A stretch of 64,000 nt of DNA from Kalmusia sp. IMI 367209 (lineage: Eukaryota; Ascomycota; Dothideomycetes; Pleosporales; Didymosphaeriaceae). This document shows, piece after piece, positions 43,743-55,924 of the stretch. Position 1 is the first letter of the stretch. Each line of letters begins with the position of its first letter. The stretch is taken from assembly GCA_027946365.1 (NCBI GenBank), contig JAPEUQ010000002.1, positions 1,922,001 through 1,986,000 on the forward strand, in the 5' to 3' direction. Position numbers and translations under genes: made by a program. Under the pieces are notes generated by a model. That model was not told where the DNA came from. It saw only the letters and a list, made by a program, of their open reading frames with translations, and made no database searches.

Positions 43743-46022
43743 TCAAGGAAACATCGGCCCGCAAGTAAGCACGTGCCTCCTTGCGAGCACGAGCACCTGC
43801 GCACTCGTAAGACCGAATCTGGTTCCGATCATGTACAGCCTGCCGCTGAGCCAGTCGCGCTGGGCCTGCGGAACGGTTTCCGCGTTCGCTGCGACGTAAA
43901 GGGGCCAGACGAGGCTGTAGCCGCCAAAGGCTTCTGCTGCTGCTCTGTTTGTCAGTGACTTGTTCGGATGGACTAAAAAAGCGGACTGTTACCGTTGCGT
44001 TCTTGGCCAAGTTCTTTGGCTACAGGCTGCATGTCGTAGTTCTGATTGTGATGTTAGTAGAGATCAAGTAAAAAGGTGGAGAGAAGAAGGGATAGAATAC
44101 CATATGGAATGGCACACAAGCTGATATTTCGTCAACCATTTGCTGTATATTGAAGACGGCCCGTTCGTAGTCTGCAGTGAGGTTGTGTTTCGGGTTCACT
44201 GCAAGCCAGGCCACGCATGCCATGATGACGCGCTGGCAGAAGATTCTGCAGATCCGGTAATCGTTTACGACACTGGCTAGCGAGACATCATGATATACGT
44301 GCTGCTCGCCAGTCCAGCTTTCTGCGGTTGCAGGGTCATCGACGGGTTCGTTGACGATGCCAATAGTGCGGTATCGCCATTCGAGAGGAAGAGTGAGATA
44401 CCACTGCTGCAGGTTCTCATCTACAAGTTGCGCGAATTCGAGAACTTTAAAGGCCTCACTTTCATGGCTGACGTGGTAAGCTGTTTTGGTGAGTGCGTTT
44501 GCGCGCGAGCGAATGTTGGGGAGGTCAATGCAGATGAGGGTGAGGCGATTGGCAGCATTTTCTTCGCTTATGTCGTTTGCTATCCAGCCTTTGGTTCCGG
44601 GAAATGAGTCAACTGGTTTGGATCGCTGCACACAGCTTGTAATCTATCTCGAATTAGTCCCCCACAACCGCATTTGGACTCAATCATTCTCACCATCATG
44701 GTCCGTACTGCCCGGAACACGTCATGGCTCATCGGATCTTCAAATTGCTCTGCCCCCCTCAACTTGGTCAAAGCCACTGCCCCATCAACATGATTCCCCC
44801 ACGCAGTAATTGTGTCATCCGTGCTCATGATCGTCTGTCCACAGTCAGCTTGCCCACCACTCCGAACGCGTACAATAAGGAAGGAAAACTACTGAAGACC
44901 TTGCTGAAGTAATGAGTCGACTTACTTCATACAAGGAGAAGAGCAAAGTCGCAAGCACACTCTCATCGGATTTAGCTAGGATGGGATGTTGAAGGTCTTC
45001 ATTGAGTTTGCGGATGGCTTTGCCGTATGTGGCTGCAGCGTCACGGAGCAGGTGTTGGCGGCCGGGATAATTTCCGCAGGCTGCGAGAGCAACGGCACTT
45101 GTGGCGAGGTGCAGGGCGGATGAAGGTTGCGCGCGGTTGTACATGGGAACTAGGAGTTCCAGGTATCCGCGCATGCACTCAGCTTCCTGGGGAAGAGAGA
45201 CAAAATTCCGGAAGAAAAAGGGGACAGCTTCAAATTCGGGAGCCATAACGAGGGTGGTGGGAATGGAGTGGTCGAATTGCCACATAAAATCTTCGAATGT
45301 GGTCATGTCAGAGGGTAATGCAAAAGGCGGGGTGAGTGTCAGGCTTTGGCTTGGTTCTGAAGTTGGGGCTTGCGGTCTAGAGCCCTCTGCTTGTGGCGAT
45401 GTGGTAAAATCCAATGGCGTGCCTGGAGATCTGCAGACTGTCAGCCATGCTCAATTTTTGTCCTCCCACAGAATGATGCACAAGACGCTAATGCTCCGAA
45501 TCCAGTCTACTAGTAAACCAAGCACAAATCCAAGAAGCTTGTCTCGATGCAAGGTGTACCACATGCTCTATAACCGCTTCTGGGTCATCACAAAGCAGTG
45601 CAACCATGGTACATTGGTGGTTCATCCAGTAGAAAAGCGAATAGAAGACTTACACCGACCGGCTCCCTTGCCCCTTGTCACTCCGACCACTTCCCTTTCT
45701 GGCTTTCCTTGCGAGCGCTTTGTTTTCATCCCGAAACATCAAGTCGAACTCGTCCGGATAACCAGGACAAGTACGCCCGCTCTTCTGGCATTGGCCACAT
45801 ATTGGACGCTTCTCATCGCACTAATGCCCAGTCAGTCTCATGCAGATGTTGCAATACGCACGAGATGCAGTGTGCATCGAGCATGTGAGTAAGCAACGCC
45901 ACCCAGTCGTTATATAAGATGGATAGGAGGGACGATGGTGGATGAGAGAAGAGCGAACGTACTTTGATCCTCCGACTCTTGCACATGCCACAGCCCTTGG
46001 AGGGCTTGCCCGTGTACACCAT
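43743..46022 (-). CDS. Zn2Cys6 transcription factor (fungal-specific TF domain)
   Basis: Seven exons: 46022-45963, 45820-45654, 45430-44926, 44834-44694, 44625-44101, 44041-43993 and about 43942-43743, giving about 548 residues. The last acceptor lies in a CAG repeat and could shift by a few bases in steps of three. The zinc cluster is C11-x2-C14-x6-C21-x6-C28-x2-C31-x6-C38; the first intron (142 bp) splits it between K20 and C21. The motif KPSKGCGMCKSRRIKCDEKR and the following CPGYPDEFDLMFRDEN are typical of a large group of regulators with the DUF3468-type fungal TF domain. That domain is seen in FEAVPFFFRNFV, LPQEAECMRGYLELLVPMY, LATLLFSLYE and TAWGNHVDGAVALTKLRG. The target genes are unknown and no cluster surrounds it. 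The start was set at the ATG eleven codons into the open frame. Confidence 0.85.
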
Positions 46023-48499
46023 ATCTCTTTCTTTTTTTAAATCCCACAAAGCCAATCCAGAAACTCAAAGCAGACCTTCAAGGTAAGAATATCAAGAACA
46101 ACAACAAACCAAGAAGCTGGCCCTGCTACCAGCACTCCCACGCAAGGAGTACCGCAAGCAGCTATATACCAACACCACCCGACTCCGTCGTCGATGATGC
46201 ACAGCAGGGCACTCCGCCTCTGACGCACACGAATACCATTAGGAACACGTTAGACGTGCTGCTCAGCCAAGCGGTCAACCAAAAGTCTGGGCCTGCCTGT
46301 CCTGGAAGTCGAGAGATGAGATGGACTTCAGCCCTCTCCCACGAAAGCCCGGTGCGTGCGTGGGTCCTGCGAGATTGGAGCGTCACGGCGCGTCTTGTCT
46401 CGTCTAAAACGACGCAAAGCCACACGAGGCTCGTCCAACGGTCGTTTCTGCTCGTTCCGCGCGCGCCGGCTGTATCGGGCGTGCAAAGCGAGCGGCGTAC
46501 GCGCTCACAGCTCAGCAGGATTCGGGGGAAAATACACGGCTCGTCCTATGGGAGTGTCGGGAAAGATACAGCAGGTGGGCTGCGGTATGCATTTTCGGGC
46601 GAGCGTCGCTCCCGCTGGCACACAGTCATCGCAGTCGTTACGGTTGGAAAGCTGCGCTTCTTTCGCAAGTGTGCACGGTTTTGGGTAAGCGCGGCGCCCG
46701 AAGCAGCAAGGCGCGGGCTTTGGCGGATGCCAAACATGCTAAACATGGTGGCGCAGTTGTCGAGAGTGTTTCGACCGAGAGAGCGCAGGTCGCAAGGGCG
46801 CTTTAAAGGGCTGCTGCCTGAAAGCCTTGCCCTGCGCCGTCCTGAGGCACATACGCAATGCAGACGCGCAATCGGCTCGTATATTCCGAGCTTCGCACCC
46901 CGATGCGGCCCTGGCGACGACACTGCTGGCCCGCTGCAGCCGAGGCGACTCCCCCTCTGGCGGGAAAACTGTCTCACCAATGTCGAGCAGCGCTATACGA
47001 CCGCCATCCAAATCCTTTGGCGTGGACGCTGTACGTTGCTGCTGGACCTCGCTGCTGAAGAATGTCACTGTCCGGCAAATTCGGCGTTGTGTGCGCCCCC
47101 ATATCTCCGGAACATCACTCCCTCCGCGCTCCGCCATCTCCGACCCCGCAACACCAGTAGTGCCAGTCTAGAACGAACTGCTCCTCCAACTTCTCCGGGG
47201 CCATCTCCAGCGGCCGCGAGAACGAAGGTTCGCGGACCAAGACATGTCGGCCGAATGAGCATGTTCGGTTCCTACACCCCCGGCCCCCTAGCGCGTCACC
47301 CACGTGGTTCCTGAACTCGCCCCCATGCCAATCGTGGCTGGTGATGCCGCGCGCATCGATCGCTTTTCTCGACGACAATCGCTTACGCTAAGATGTCGCA
47401 AAACACCTTCTCCATGTTCACAAACGCCGCCAAACGTCGGTGAAGACTGGCTTGAGGCTGAAGAAGCTGACCGACTCAGACACGCGGCATGATATCGTCG
47501 TTCACTGCTCGCCTTACTTCCACTCTGGCGGTCAACGGGTGTCACAGCCGCAAGAGCACATCTCCAGCAGCGATCGACGTAGGGTTGCGAAGATGTGGCA
47601 CAACCCGCGGGCTATTTTGCGCACTGCTCAGCGATCATCGCTCATACAGAATGCTTGTTCTTCAGCCCTACCACCCGCATCGTCACCGCCATAGTGTGGC
47701 TTTACGGCCGTTGCGGCGCGGAACCGGAATCCTTATGTCCCGACTTTGTATCGGTCTTACAATTCCGCTGCTGAGATTGCCGACGTTCTAAGGTATTTGT
47801 TTCCCTGCGCCTCCCAAGATTTCTTGATTTCTTGATTTCAACTATACAAATATCCCATTTTTGAAAATACAGCATGCGGCACAAGTCACTCGGACAATAT
47901 CGAGTGCAAAATCAATATACTTTGACAATTGTCTTCCAAATAATGGGTCACAAATTCATGAAGCATGCCCTCGATTGACATAAACAAACTAACACGGCAT
48001 ATCATCTACACTACAACACCGGCGTCTCGGAAACGAACTGAACGAATGTGCCCTCAAGTTGCTATTGATTGTTCAACTGTCCAGTCACTCTAGTCGGGTT
48101 ACCCCCGTCGACACGCTTTCCCTCTTTTTCTTCCTAACTGCGATATTATTACTAGACTTGCTTTCACTAGTCACTCTTAATATTCAGCGTCATTATAGCT
48201 CCTACTTGTACATCCTACCCTCATATGCCAGCTACCATGCTAACGAGATGACTTCTCACCTCCACATTTGATTCGACCGCATTCACTTCACCGCCTGCGA
48301 CTTTTCACCGCGCCAAGTTCGAGTGAAGGCGCATCGAGAATTGCGCAATTTCCCACTGCCTACAAGTAAACAAACCTGCCCTCCCAATTCTTCTCTTCTC
48401 TTTCACCACCCTCTGAAACACAATCTGACTCTTCAGGTGATAGTTCCGTAAACCCAACATCCGCGCCTTCCTACAAATACACAACCCGCATTCTCCAGC
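46023..48499. other. GC-rich gene-free stretch
   Basis: A 2.5 kb interval between two divergently transcribed genes. Long overlapping frames on both strands (the longest 46256-47314, plus) are rich in Arg, Ser and Pro and look like chance frames in GC-rich DNA. A short frame at 47390 (MSQNTFSMFTNAAKR) has a good start context but ends after 16 codons. Promoters of both neighbours must lie here. Confidence 0.45.
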
Positions 48500-49052
48500 A
48501 TGTCCGACATGGAGAAGACCACTCCGAGCAAGGCCAACTCTAGTTGGACCGATAAAGAGCGCGTACGTGCAGCCAAACATACGAAATAGGCAACTGCTGA
48601 CCTACCACCAGCTGGTGTACCTCATCGGCCTGCTCGAAGCCAACGGCGTCAAGTTGGACTTCAAGGTAAGTCGCAATCCTTGTTTACCAGATAGTGGCTA
48701 ACTACTTTAGAATGCTCCGCGTCCGAATGGTCGCAGCGAGATCGCATGTGAGCGCATGATTGGTCGTCTCAAGACTGCGTACAAGTCCGAGCTGGAGGCT
48801 CTCAAGGCCGGTCAGCCGTTCTCCAACGACGCTTCTACTACTCCCAAGGCCACTCCCAAGCGTGCACCCAAGGGCAAGGGCGGCGATGGCGACGGTGTTC
48901 CGAAGACGCCCAAGCGCAAGGACAAGGTGGTGGACGAGAGTGAGGGCTCTCCCAAGAAGCGTGTCAAGAACGCGGTCAAGGACGAGGTCAGGGACGAGGT
49001 CAAGGACGAAGTCAAGCTCGAGTTGAAGGAGGAATTGGACAGCGAGATCTAG
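48500..49052 (+). CDS. Small Myb/SANT-like DNA-binding protein with acidic-basic tail
   Basis: Three exons, 48500-48562, 48612-48665 and 48711-49052, with introns of 49 and 45 bp, encode 152 residues. The N-terminal 65 residues (SSWTDKERLVYLIGLLEANG, then CERMIGRLKTAYKSELEAL) have the tryptophan-started three-helix pattern of a Myb/SANT-like domain widespread in small ascomycete proteins. The remainder is low-complexity and charged: repeated Lys-Pro-rich nuclear-localisation-like stretches (KATPKRAPKGKGG, SPKKRVK), then a run of near-identical KDEV/RDEV units. A nuclear, chromatin-associated role is inferred. Both introns keep phase 0. The protein has no homologous neighbour here. Confidence 0.8.
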
Positions 49053-49691
49053 GGAGCCACTGATGGGGCCTGTCACCGTAAAGCATGTTGAGTACACGTT
49101 GGATGGGTTTTACAGTTGTCGCCGAAGCTCCTCTAGCGGAACGTAGCGACTGGCAGCGTCCATGATAAGTTGTCCGATGGCAGCTTGAGTATGTAGAGCA
49201 ATGCAAATGTTCGTGTTCTACCAGAAGAGGTCGTCGAATCTTGATGCATGTTGTGTTAAAGTAACGCCGGCGCTCAGCCCAAGGGAGTGGAAGCGGATGC
49301 CGCTTGGGCCGGCAGCTGAACCCTGATGCCTGCTCTCTTCTGCAGGCCAGCGGCACGCCACGGGGAATCACCGCAGCGCATCTGCTGTTTCTGCAATTTG
49401 TGCTTGTTACGTCGTCGCTCCTTCAGTCGCTGTCGAGCTGGAATTGTGTTTGCGCAGCACGAGCAAAGAACGACTGCGCCGTTGCCACACTGCAGCCCTT
49501 CGATGCTAGGCCGTCAAACTCGGACTGTGGCTTTTAAAAGAAGTTTCGCAGCTGCCATCCCTTCCTCCCCGTCACTCAAAAATCGCCCAGCACAGCCTTT
49601 TATTGTTCCTAGGCCATCCTTTACTGGCGCCTTTCGTCCTCCGCACTGTGCGCCCGTCCACTACCGCCTTCACACGACGCTACTCAGCTCC
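49053..49691. other. Intergenic region upstream of the Nma111-type gene
   Basis: A 640-bp stretch that holds the terminator of the small Myb-like gene and the promoter of the protease gene. A plus-strand frame leads into the protease from 49326, but the first ATG in good family position is 49692. Confidence 0.5.
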
Positions 49692-52600
49692 ATGCCTACC
49701 GAACACCATGGCGAGACCGAAGCCCGCTCCAAGCGCAAGCAACCACCCACGCCCTCCAACGAGCGCCCGATGAAGCAGATAAAACCCGAAGACGGTCACG
49801 CGCGCAATGGTGCATATGCTGCCACCTCGCCCGAGCCCGTCGCGCGCGAACAAACACCTTCTCCGAGCATGGACATGAGCATCGACGACCTGGCCCCGGC
49901 CCACATTGCGGGCGCGATTCACGATACGGCCGAGTGGCAGAGAACCATCGAGACGGTCGTCAAGAGCGTCGTCTCGATACACTTTTGCCAGACGTGCTCG
50001 TTCGACACCGACCCGGCTGTGGCATCTGAGGCGACGGGTTTTGTCGTCGATGCGGAGAGGGGATACATCCTCACTAACAGGGTGCGTCACGGTATACACG
50101 TTAGCGAGATGGAGAGCTGATGAGATATATAGCACGTCGTCGGAGCAGGCCCTTTTATCGGCTACTGCATCTTTGACAACCACGAAGAGGTACGTAAGCC
50201 AGCCTTGTGGTACCTTGCGCCCAGCTGACTTGGTTTGACAGTGCGACGTCTACCCCGTGTACCGCGACCCCGTACACGACTTTGGCATCCTGCGCTTCGA
50301 TCCCAACCGCATCAAGTACATGCCCGTAACCGCGCTCGAGCTGCACCCCGAAAAGGCAAAAGTGGGTGTCGAGATCCGCGTGGTTGGCAACGATGCCGGT
50401 GAGAAGCTCAGCATCTTGTCAGGTGTTATAAGTCGATTGGACCGAAATGCACCCGAATACGGCGAGGGATATTCAGATTTCAACACCAACTATATCCAGG
50501 CTGCTGCTGCGGCTAGTGGTGGCAGTTCTGGTAGTCCCGTAGTCAACAAGGATGGCTTTGCGGTTGCCTTACAGGCTGGTGGTAGAGCAGATGGTGCTGC
50601 GACTGACTACTTCCTGCCCCTGGACCGGCCATTGCGGGCCCTCGAACTGGTACGGCAAGGCAAGCATGTTTCGCGGGGTACCATTCAGACGCAGTGGATA
50701 TTAAAACCTTTTGACGAGTGCCGTCGTCTCGGTCTCTCACCAGAGGTTGAAAAGGCCGTCCGCACACAGTTTCCGAAAGAGACGGGCATGCTGGTCGCCG
50801 AAGTTGTTCTCGCCAATGGTCCTGCATCGAAAAAAGTGGAGGAGGGTGACGTCCTTGTCAAGGTCAACGGCGAGCTGCTTACGCAGTTCGTGCGCCTAGA
50901 CTCCATCTTGGACGACAGCGTCGGTGGCAAAGTATCTGTTACCATTCAGCGTGCAGGCGAGGATATCGACGTGGAAGTGGATGTTACCAACCTCCACGAC
51001 ATTACTCCGGATCGTTTCGTATCGGTCGCAGGTGCTTCGTTCCACGATCTATCATATCAGCAAGCTAGGCTATATGCGATCTCGCTCAAGGACGCTGGTG
51101 TGTACGTGTGCGAAGCCGCTGGCTCGTTCCGCTTTGCCGATGGTTTCACTTCAGGATGGCTCGTACAAGAAGTAGACAACCACCCCACGCCCAATCTGGA
51201 GACCTTTGTCGAAGTCATGAAGAAGATCCCCGACCGAAAACGAGTCGTCATGGTGTACAAGCACCTGCGCGATCTTCACACCGCCAATACGAGCATCACA
51301 ATTGTTGACCGACATTGGCACGCAAAGATGAGAGTGGCCAAGCGAAACGATACAACGGGACTTTGGGACTTTAGCACGATTTCCGAAGCGATCCCCGCTG
51401 TGCCTCTGATACCTCGAAAAGCTAACTTTGTAAAGCTAAGCTCAAATTACCCCGAGGCTGTAGACATTGTTCGCAGCTTTGTCCGTGTACATGTTCACAT
51501 GCCGATCAAGCTAGACGGCTTCCCCAAGAGCACCAAGCAGGGTTACGGTTTAGTCGTAGATGCCGAACAGGGTCTTATTCTTGTCTCGCGAGCTCTCTTG
51601 CCGTACGATCTATGCGACATTTCCCTCGTCATTGCCGACTCGATATTCGTCGACGCCAAGGTTGTTTTCATGCACCCGCTACAAAATTACGCTATTGTAA
51701 AGTACGACACGTCCTTGGTCAACGCGCCAGTAAAGACACCCAAGTTTGCGACCGACTTCATCAAAAAAGGAGACGAGACTATTTTCTTCGGTTTGAATCA
51801 AAACTTCAGGCCAGTTGTGACCAAGACTGTCGTCACCGATATCAGCACCGTTGCTATCCCGGCTAGTGCCCTGACACCGAGGTACCGTGCAACCAACTTT
51901 GATGCCATTACTGTCGACACGAACCAAGCTTCGCACAGCCATTCCGGTGTGCTCATTGCTGAAGATGGCACGGTACAAGCGTTGTGGTTATCATACCTAG
52001 GTGAGCGCACGTCGCAGAGTGGTAAAGATGTAGAGTACCATCTAGGACTCGCAGTTCCCATGATTCTGCCCGTCCTGGAGCAAATCAAGAACGGCCAAAC
52101 CCCGAAACTCCGCATTCTCAACGTCGAGTTCCAGACCGTCCAAATGAGCCAAGCCCGCGTCATGGGTGTCCCTGAACACTGGATTGAAAAGACCGAAAAC
52201 GAAGACCCAGAGCGCCACCAGCTCTTCATGGTGCGCAAAGTCGACTCAGGCCACGAGGGCGGCTTGCAAGAAGGTGACGTTCTCCTCACGCTCAATGGCA
52301 AACTCATCACGCGCGCTCCCGATCTGGATGTCATGTACAATAATGACTTCCTTGACGCCGTTATCGTCCGCAAGCGCCAGGAGCTCTCCCTCAAAGTCCC
52401 CACCGTTGCAACTGAAGACCTCGAAACCGCCCGCGTCGTCAACTTCTGCGGCGCGACCCTTCACCGCCCACACCAAGCTGTGCGTCAGCAAATCTCGCAA
52501 ATCCACTCCGACGTGTACATATCGAGCCGCTCGCGCGGCTCGCCCGCGTACATGTACGGCCTTGCGCCGACGAACTTTATCACGGCTGTGAACAACGTCC

Positions 52601-52866
52601 CGACAGATGACCTGGACGCGTTCTTGCACGAGGTCAAGAAGATTGGGGACAATGAGTATTTCCGGCTCAAGGTGATGACGTTCGACAACGTGCCGTGGGT
52701 GGCGACGATGAAAAAGAACGAGCATTATTTTCCGACCATTGAGTATGTCAAGGATGCAAGTGAGGAGTTGGGCTGGCGCAAGATCATTCACGAGTGCGAG
52801 GATGGCGGCGCGAGAGAAGAAATTGCGCCCGCGGAGGTGGAGGGGGGTGGTGAGGAGGACGCGTAG
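49692..52866 (+). CDS. NMA111: Nma111/HtrA-type nuclear serine protease
   Basis: Three exons, 49692-50081, 50133-50189 and 50242-52866, give 1023 residues, the usual size of the family. The N-terminus is a basic nuclear-import region ([20 protein letters not shown]). The first trypsin-like domain has the full triad: H131 (NRHVV, spanning the first intron), D162 ([10 protein letters not shown]) and S245 (GGSSGSPVV). PDZ domains follow at about 300-390 ([19 protein letters not shown]) and a second pair near the C-terminus ([17 protein letters not shown]). A degenerate second protease-like half ([20 protein letters not shown]) sits between them, as in yeast Nma111 (a yeast HtrA/Omi homologue). 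These nuclear proteases act in heat-stress survival and apoptosis-like death, cleaving the inhibitor Bir1 in yeast. The gene appears intact. Confidence 0.95.
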
Positions 52867-54562
52867 GAGAAGTGTAATTGTATGTGTGTTGGTTGGTTGA
52901 TACCCGCCCGCCCGCGTGCCTGCGTGCGCTTTCTTGGGCGCTAGCTTGCGGCTCGATCGAGCATCCCGTCGAAGCGCTTTGGGTGTATTATTTAGACTTT
53001 GAATAGATCGTTGAATCTATCGCTTCAGGGAAGCGATAGGTTTTGCGCTTCTGAGCGTGTTCATGCTAGAGGAGGAGAGTGATGTTCAAAGTAGCCAGTG
53101 GGGGTATTGACAGCAATGGGCACCTATTGTGTAGGACATACGTATACAAATATGTAGATTTATGTTATGGCCCGTAAGAATGTATGCTACTTACGCCTGT
53201 GCAGCATATTCAAGCGATGAAAGTGAACCATACCCCAAAGAAAAACATCTCCCAACTACCAGCATAGAAATAAATACAATCTACTCATGCATTCCTACCA
53301 TCCACGCACACGCCCATCGTCTCTACCAGCTCCGTCCCACAGCATCTTCGAGTCAGCGCCCCCCTCGCTCCACGCTTCCGTCTTCACGTACCCTCGCACA
53401 CGAAGCTGTCATTTCCCCGTCATACCACAAGGGCGTTCGCAGCCGAAAGTCTTGCTACCTACCTTGTCCAAGAGCCTTGGAAAGCGTCTGGACAAAATGC
53501 TACTGCTGGTAATCTGAGCGCGGTATGGCAAGAGGGACAGAGTCTGCGGAGCATGTTGCTCTTACGCGGTATGTGCGAATCGTATGTAGATTCGATAGTG
53601 CCATGCCATGCGTCTTTATATATCCAAGATGCACTTGGTCTGAAAGTAAAATAAAGCGAAGGACCCCATTGTTTCAAGCGCGGTGCACCACGTGGTCAAG
53701 TATCATGATAACGTGCGGATGTCAGATGCATACCGAATCCGAACTTGCATGTCTTGACGCAGCGTCAAGTTTCATCTCGAAGGCGAAGCAAGCGGTGATG
53801 TGAAGTAGGAGGAGGCGAGTATCCTGATCGAACAAAAAGGCGAGCTTCCCAATCGGGTAAAAAGTGTGCAGCCTATTTAGGTAAAAAGTGTGCAGCCTAT
53901 TTAGGTAAAAAGTGTGCATCCTATTCCGGTATCAAGCCAATATGGAGGGCATCGAAGACGAAACACGAGCTCCGTTTTCTGAAGTCATGCGTTCTTCTCA
54001 GTTGTGCAGCTAGGCGCTGTCCTTGCTATTCCACCTGGAGTCCATAGCGACACGTTGATCGGCTCGCTGTAAGCTAAAGCACCTGTGTACCGTTATGGCC
54101 GATTCAGTACCTCGACTAGCATTGTCGGCTGTGTCGTGGAAGCTTTTTAGAATACACTAGGATGGTTCGTAGTAGCGTGATTGTGGCTCTACAAGCGGGG
54201 TTTTACTGTGGCGGGCATGCAAGTCGCGTGCGACATATCAACGACCTGTTTTTGGTCGTAGGTGATGTGATCAAGCGAAGTGATTGGCCGACCTTCTTTC
54301 TGTTCCTCAGTCTATAGCTCGTCGTGTTTCGGTGCAGGGTTCTTTTGTAGTTCGTGTCCCCTCATCCTTGGCTGTTTTTCGGAAATAGGCAGCAGCATTG
54401 CCCCTTCATGCATATTACAAAAAGGCCCAAGGAAACATCGAATTGTCTTAAGGCTTATATCGCTTACCCCATTTTTATTCGTGATTTCTATTCCACAGTT
54501 GTTTCGCAAAATAAGCTCATCTGCGCCCAAGCGAGTACTCCTCGACACGAGATATACTGAAG
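52867..54562. other. Intergenic region with tandem repeat
   Basis: A 1.7 kb stretch between the protease and the methyltransferase. It contains about three copies of a 24-bp unit at 53857-53928. Several short frames are not supported. Confidence 0.5.
53857..53928. repeat. 24-bp tandem repeat, three units
   Basis: Units 53857-53880 and 53881-53904 are identical; the third (53905-53928) matches the first part (GTAAAAAGTGTGCA) and then diverges by a few bases. The unit contains the core AAAAAGTGTGCA. It looks like a small minisatellite. Confidence 0.8.
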
Positions 54563-55450
54563 ATGGGTCACTCCAATCAAGACGAAAACGCATCCCAATC
54601 TCTCCATGATGTGAATCTGCAAGGCGTCACTGAGACGGGACTTATACCCCTTCAGGCACGAGCCGTCGATGCACGATCACCGAACCCGATCATTGGCGAC
54701 ATGCATGCACAGAAAGTCATGGACCAGCTCAACTACGACTTCCCGAAGACGTCTCTATCAGCAACTAATTCCTCGGCAGTAGCTGTACGAACACGATTCT
54801 TCGATAACTACACGCGGTCGTTCTTAGCTCGCCACCCCGCTTCGACGATACTCCATCTGGGATGTGGTCTAGATAGTCGAGCTCTACGTGTTGACTGGGG
54901 TGGGGGTGCCGTGTGTTGGGTCGACGTTGATCTCCCGCCGACGCTTGCACTTCGGAAACTGGTCATGCCTATGGCCGAATTAACTCGGGATTACCGCTTG
55001 GTCGGTGCTGATGTTGCTGCAAATGCCGCTTGGCTGGAAGGCATCCCCGGCGATCGACCCACGGCAGTGGTGATGGAGGGGTTGATCTCGTATATGACGG
55101 AAGCGGAGCGCACAGCACTTCTGCTACACTTGGTCGAGAAACTCGACGAGGGGGAGATCATCATGGATTGTATCAGCCCTCAGCTACTGGGTGCGGGCAG
55201 ACATGCACGCGTGGAAGCTGTCCGCCAGACAGGGGCTGTGTTTCAATCAGCGATTGGTGACCCGAAGCAATTAGAGGCCGTTCATGAACGATTACAGCTT
55301 GTTGAGACCGTTCGCTTCGCTGAGTTACCTGGGATCGAATTGCTCCCATATGCGTATAGATTTCAGATGGATCTACTGTCTTGGATCCCAGGCTTGAGGG
55401 ATAGCGTTCGTTATCTCCGATATCGGATTCTTCCTCGCCAGGTTAGCTAG
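54563..55450 (+). CDS. SAM-dependent methyltransferase, LCMT/TcmP-like O-methyltransferase
   Basis: ATG 54563 opens a 295-residue intronless protein. The SAM-binding motif I is ILHLGCGLDSRALRV at about residues 95-109, motif II is CWVDVDLP, and VVMEGLISYMTEAE is the post-II region. DARSPNPIIGDMHAQKVMDQ and SSAVAVRTRFFDNYTRSFL before it are typical of the leucine carboxyl methyltransferase family that includes polyketide O-methyltransferases such as TcmP. Such proteins methylate carboxyl or hydroxyl groups of small molecules; true LCMT1 enzymes methylate PP2A, but the size and sequence favour the small-molecule branch. The family is common in bacteria, and the lack of introns fits past transfer, but this is weak evidence. 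It is convergent with the GMC oxidoreductase. Confidence 0.85.
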   Translation: MGHSNQDENASQSLHDVNLQGVTETGLIPLQARAVDARSPNPIIGDMHAQKVMDQLNYDFPKTSLSATNSSAVAVRTRFFDNYTRSFLARHPASTILHLGCGLDSRALRVDWGGGAVCWVDVDLPPTLALRKLVMPMAELTRDYRLVGADVAANAAWLEGIPGDRPTAVVMEGLISYMTEAERTALLLHLVEKLDEGEIIMDCISPQLLGAGRHARVEAVRQTGAVFQSAIGDPKQLEAVHERLQLVETVRFAELPGIELLPYAYRFQMDLLSWIPGLRDSVRYLRYRILPRQVS

Positions 55451-55924
55451 TGGTCTAATGTACACGATCTGAGGACAATGGTATTCCTTAAATTCGTTGA
55501 GCATTTACATCGATCTGAATATTGGAAGGCCGGAACCAAGTCACTCGACCTATAGTCTAACACCCTATCTATCCTATTTCCGCTAAAATGAGTACGAAAG
55601 AAGGTGATACAACATAGCTACGTCAATAAGAAATTCTGTGAACTTACGTAGATCATTCCAAGGAACGCACGGCAACATACAACACAAAAGAAATTCTCCC
55701 AAGGAAGACACTATAGCGTTGCTAAATCAATAAAAGCTATTTGTGTTTATGATTATAGCGTCGGTGGGGCTTCGTGTCTGGTGCAATGTGTCTCCTCGGC
55801 AGAGTTTGCGGAGTTTGCGTTTCTTAAATTCCTAACTAATAATTAATGTCACATCATTTATAATTCTGTTCAACGTTGACAAGTCCTTCAATTAGCAAGT
55901 ACGACTCAATCTGACATCATTTTA
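55451..55924. other. Intergenic region, convergent 3' ends
   Basis: AT-rich spacer between the methyltransferase and the GMC oxidoreductase; it should hold both terminators. Confidence 0.5.

Noticed and set aside
46256..47314. A 352-codon open frame on the plus strand.
   Set aside because: Composition is dominated by Arg, Ser and Pro, overlapping frames of over 130 codons exist on the other strand, and no domain is recognisable; typical of chance frames in GC-rich DNA.
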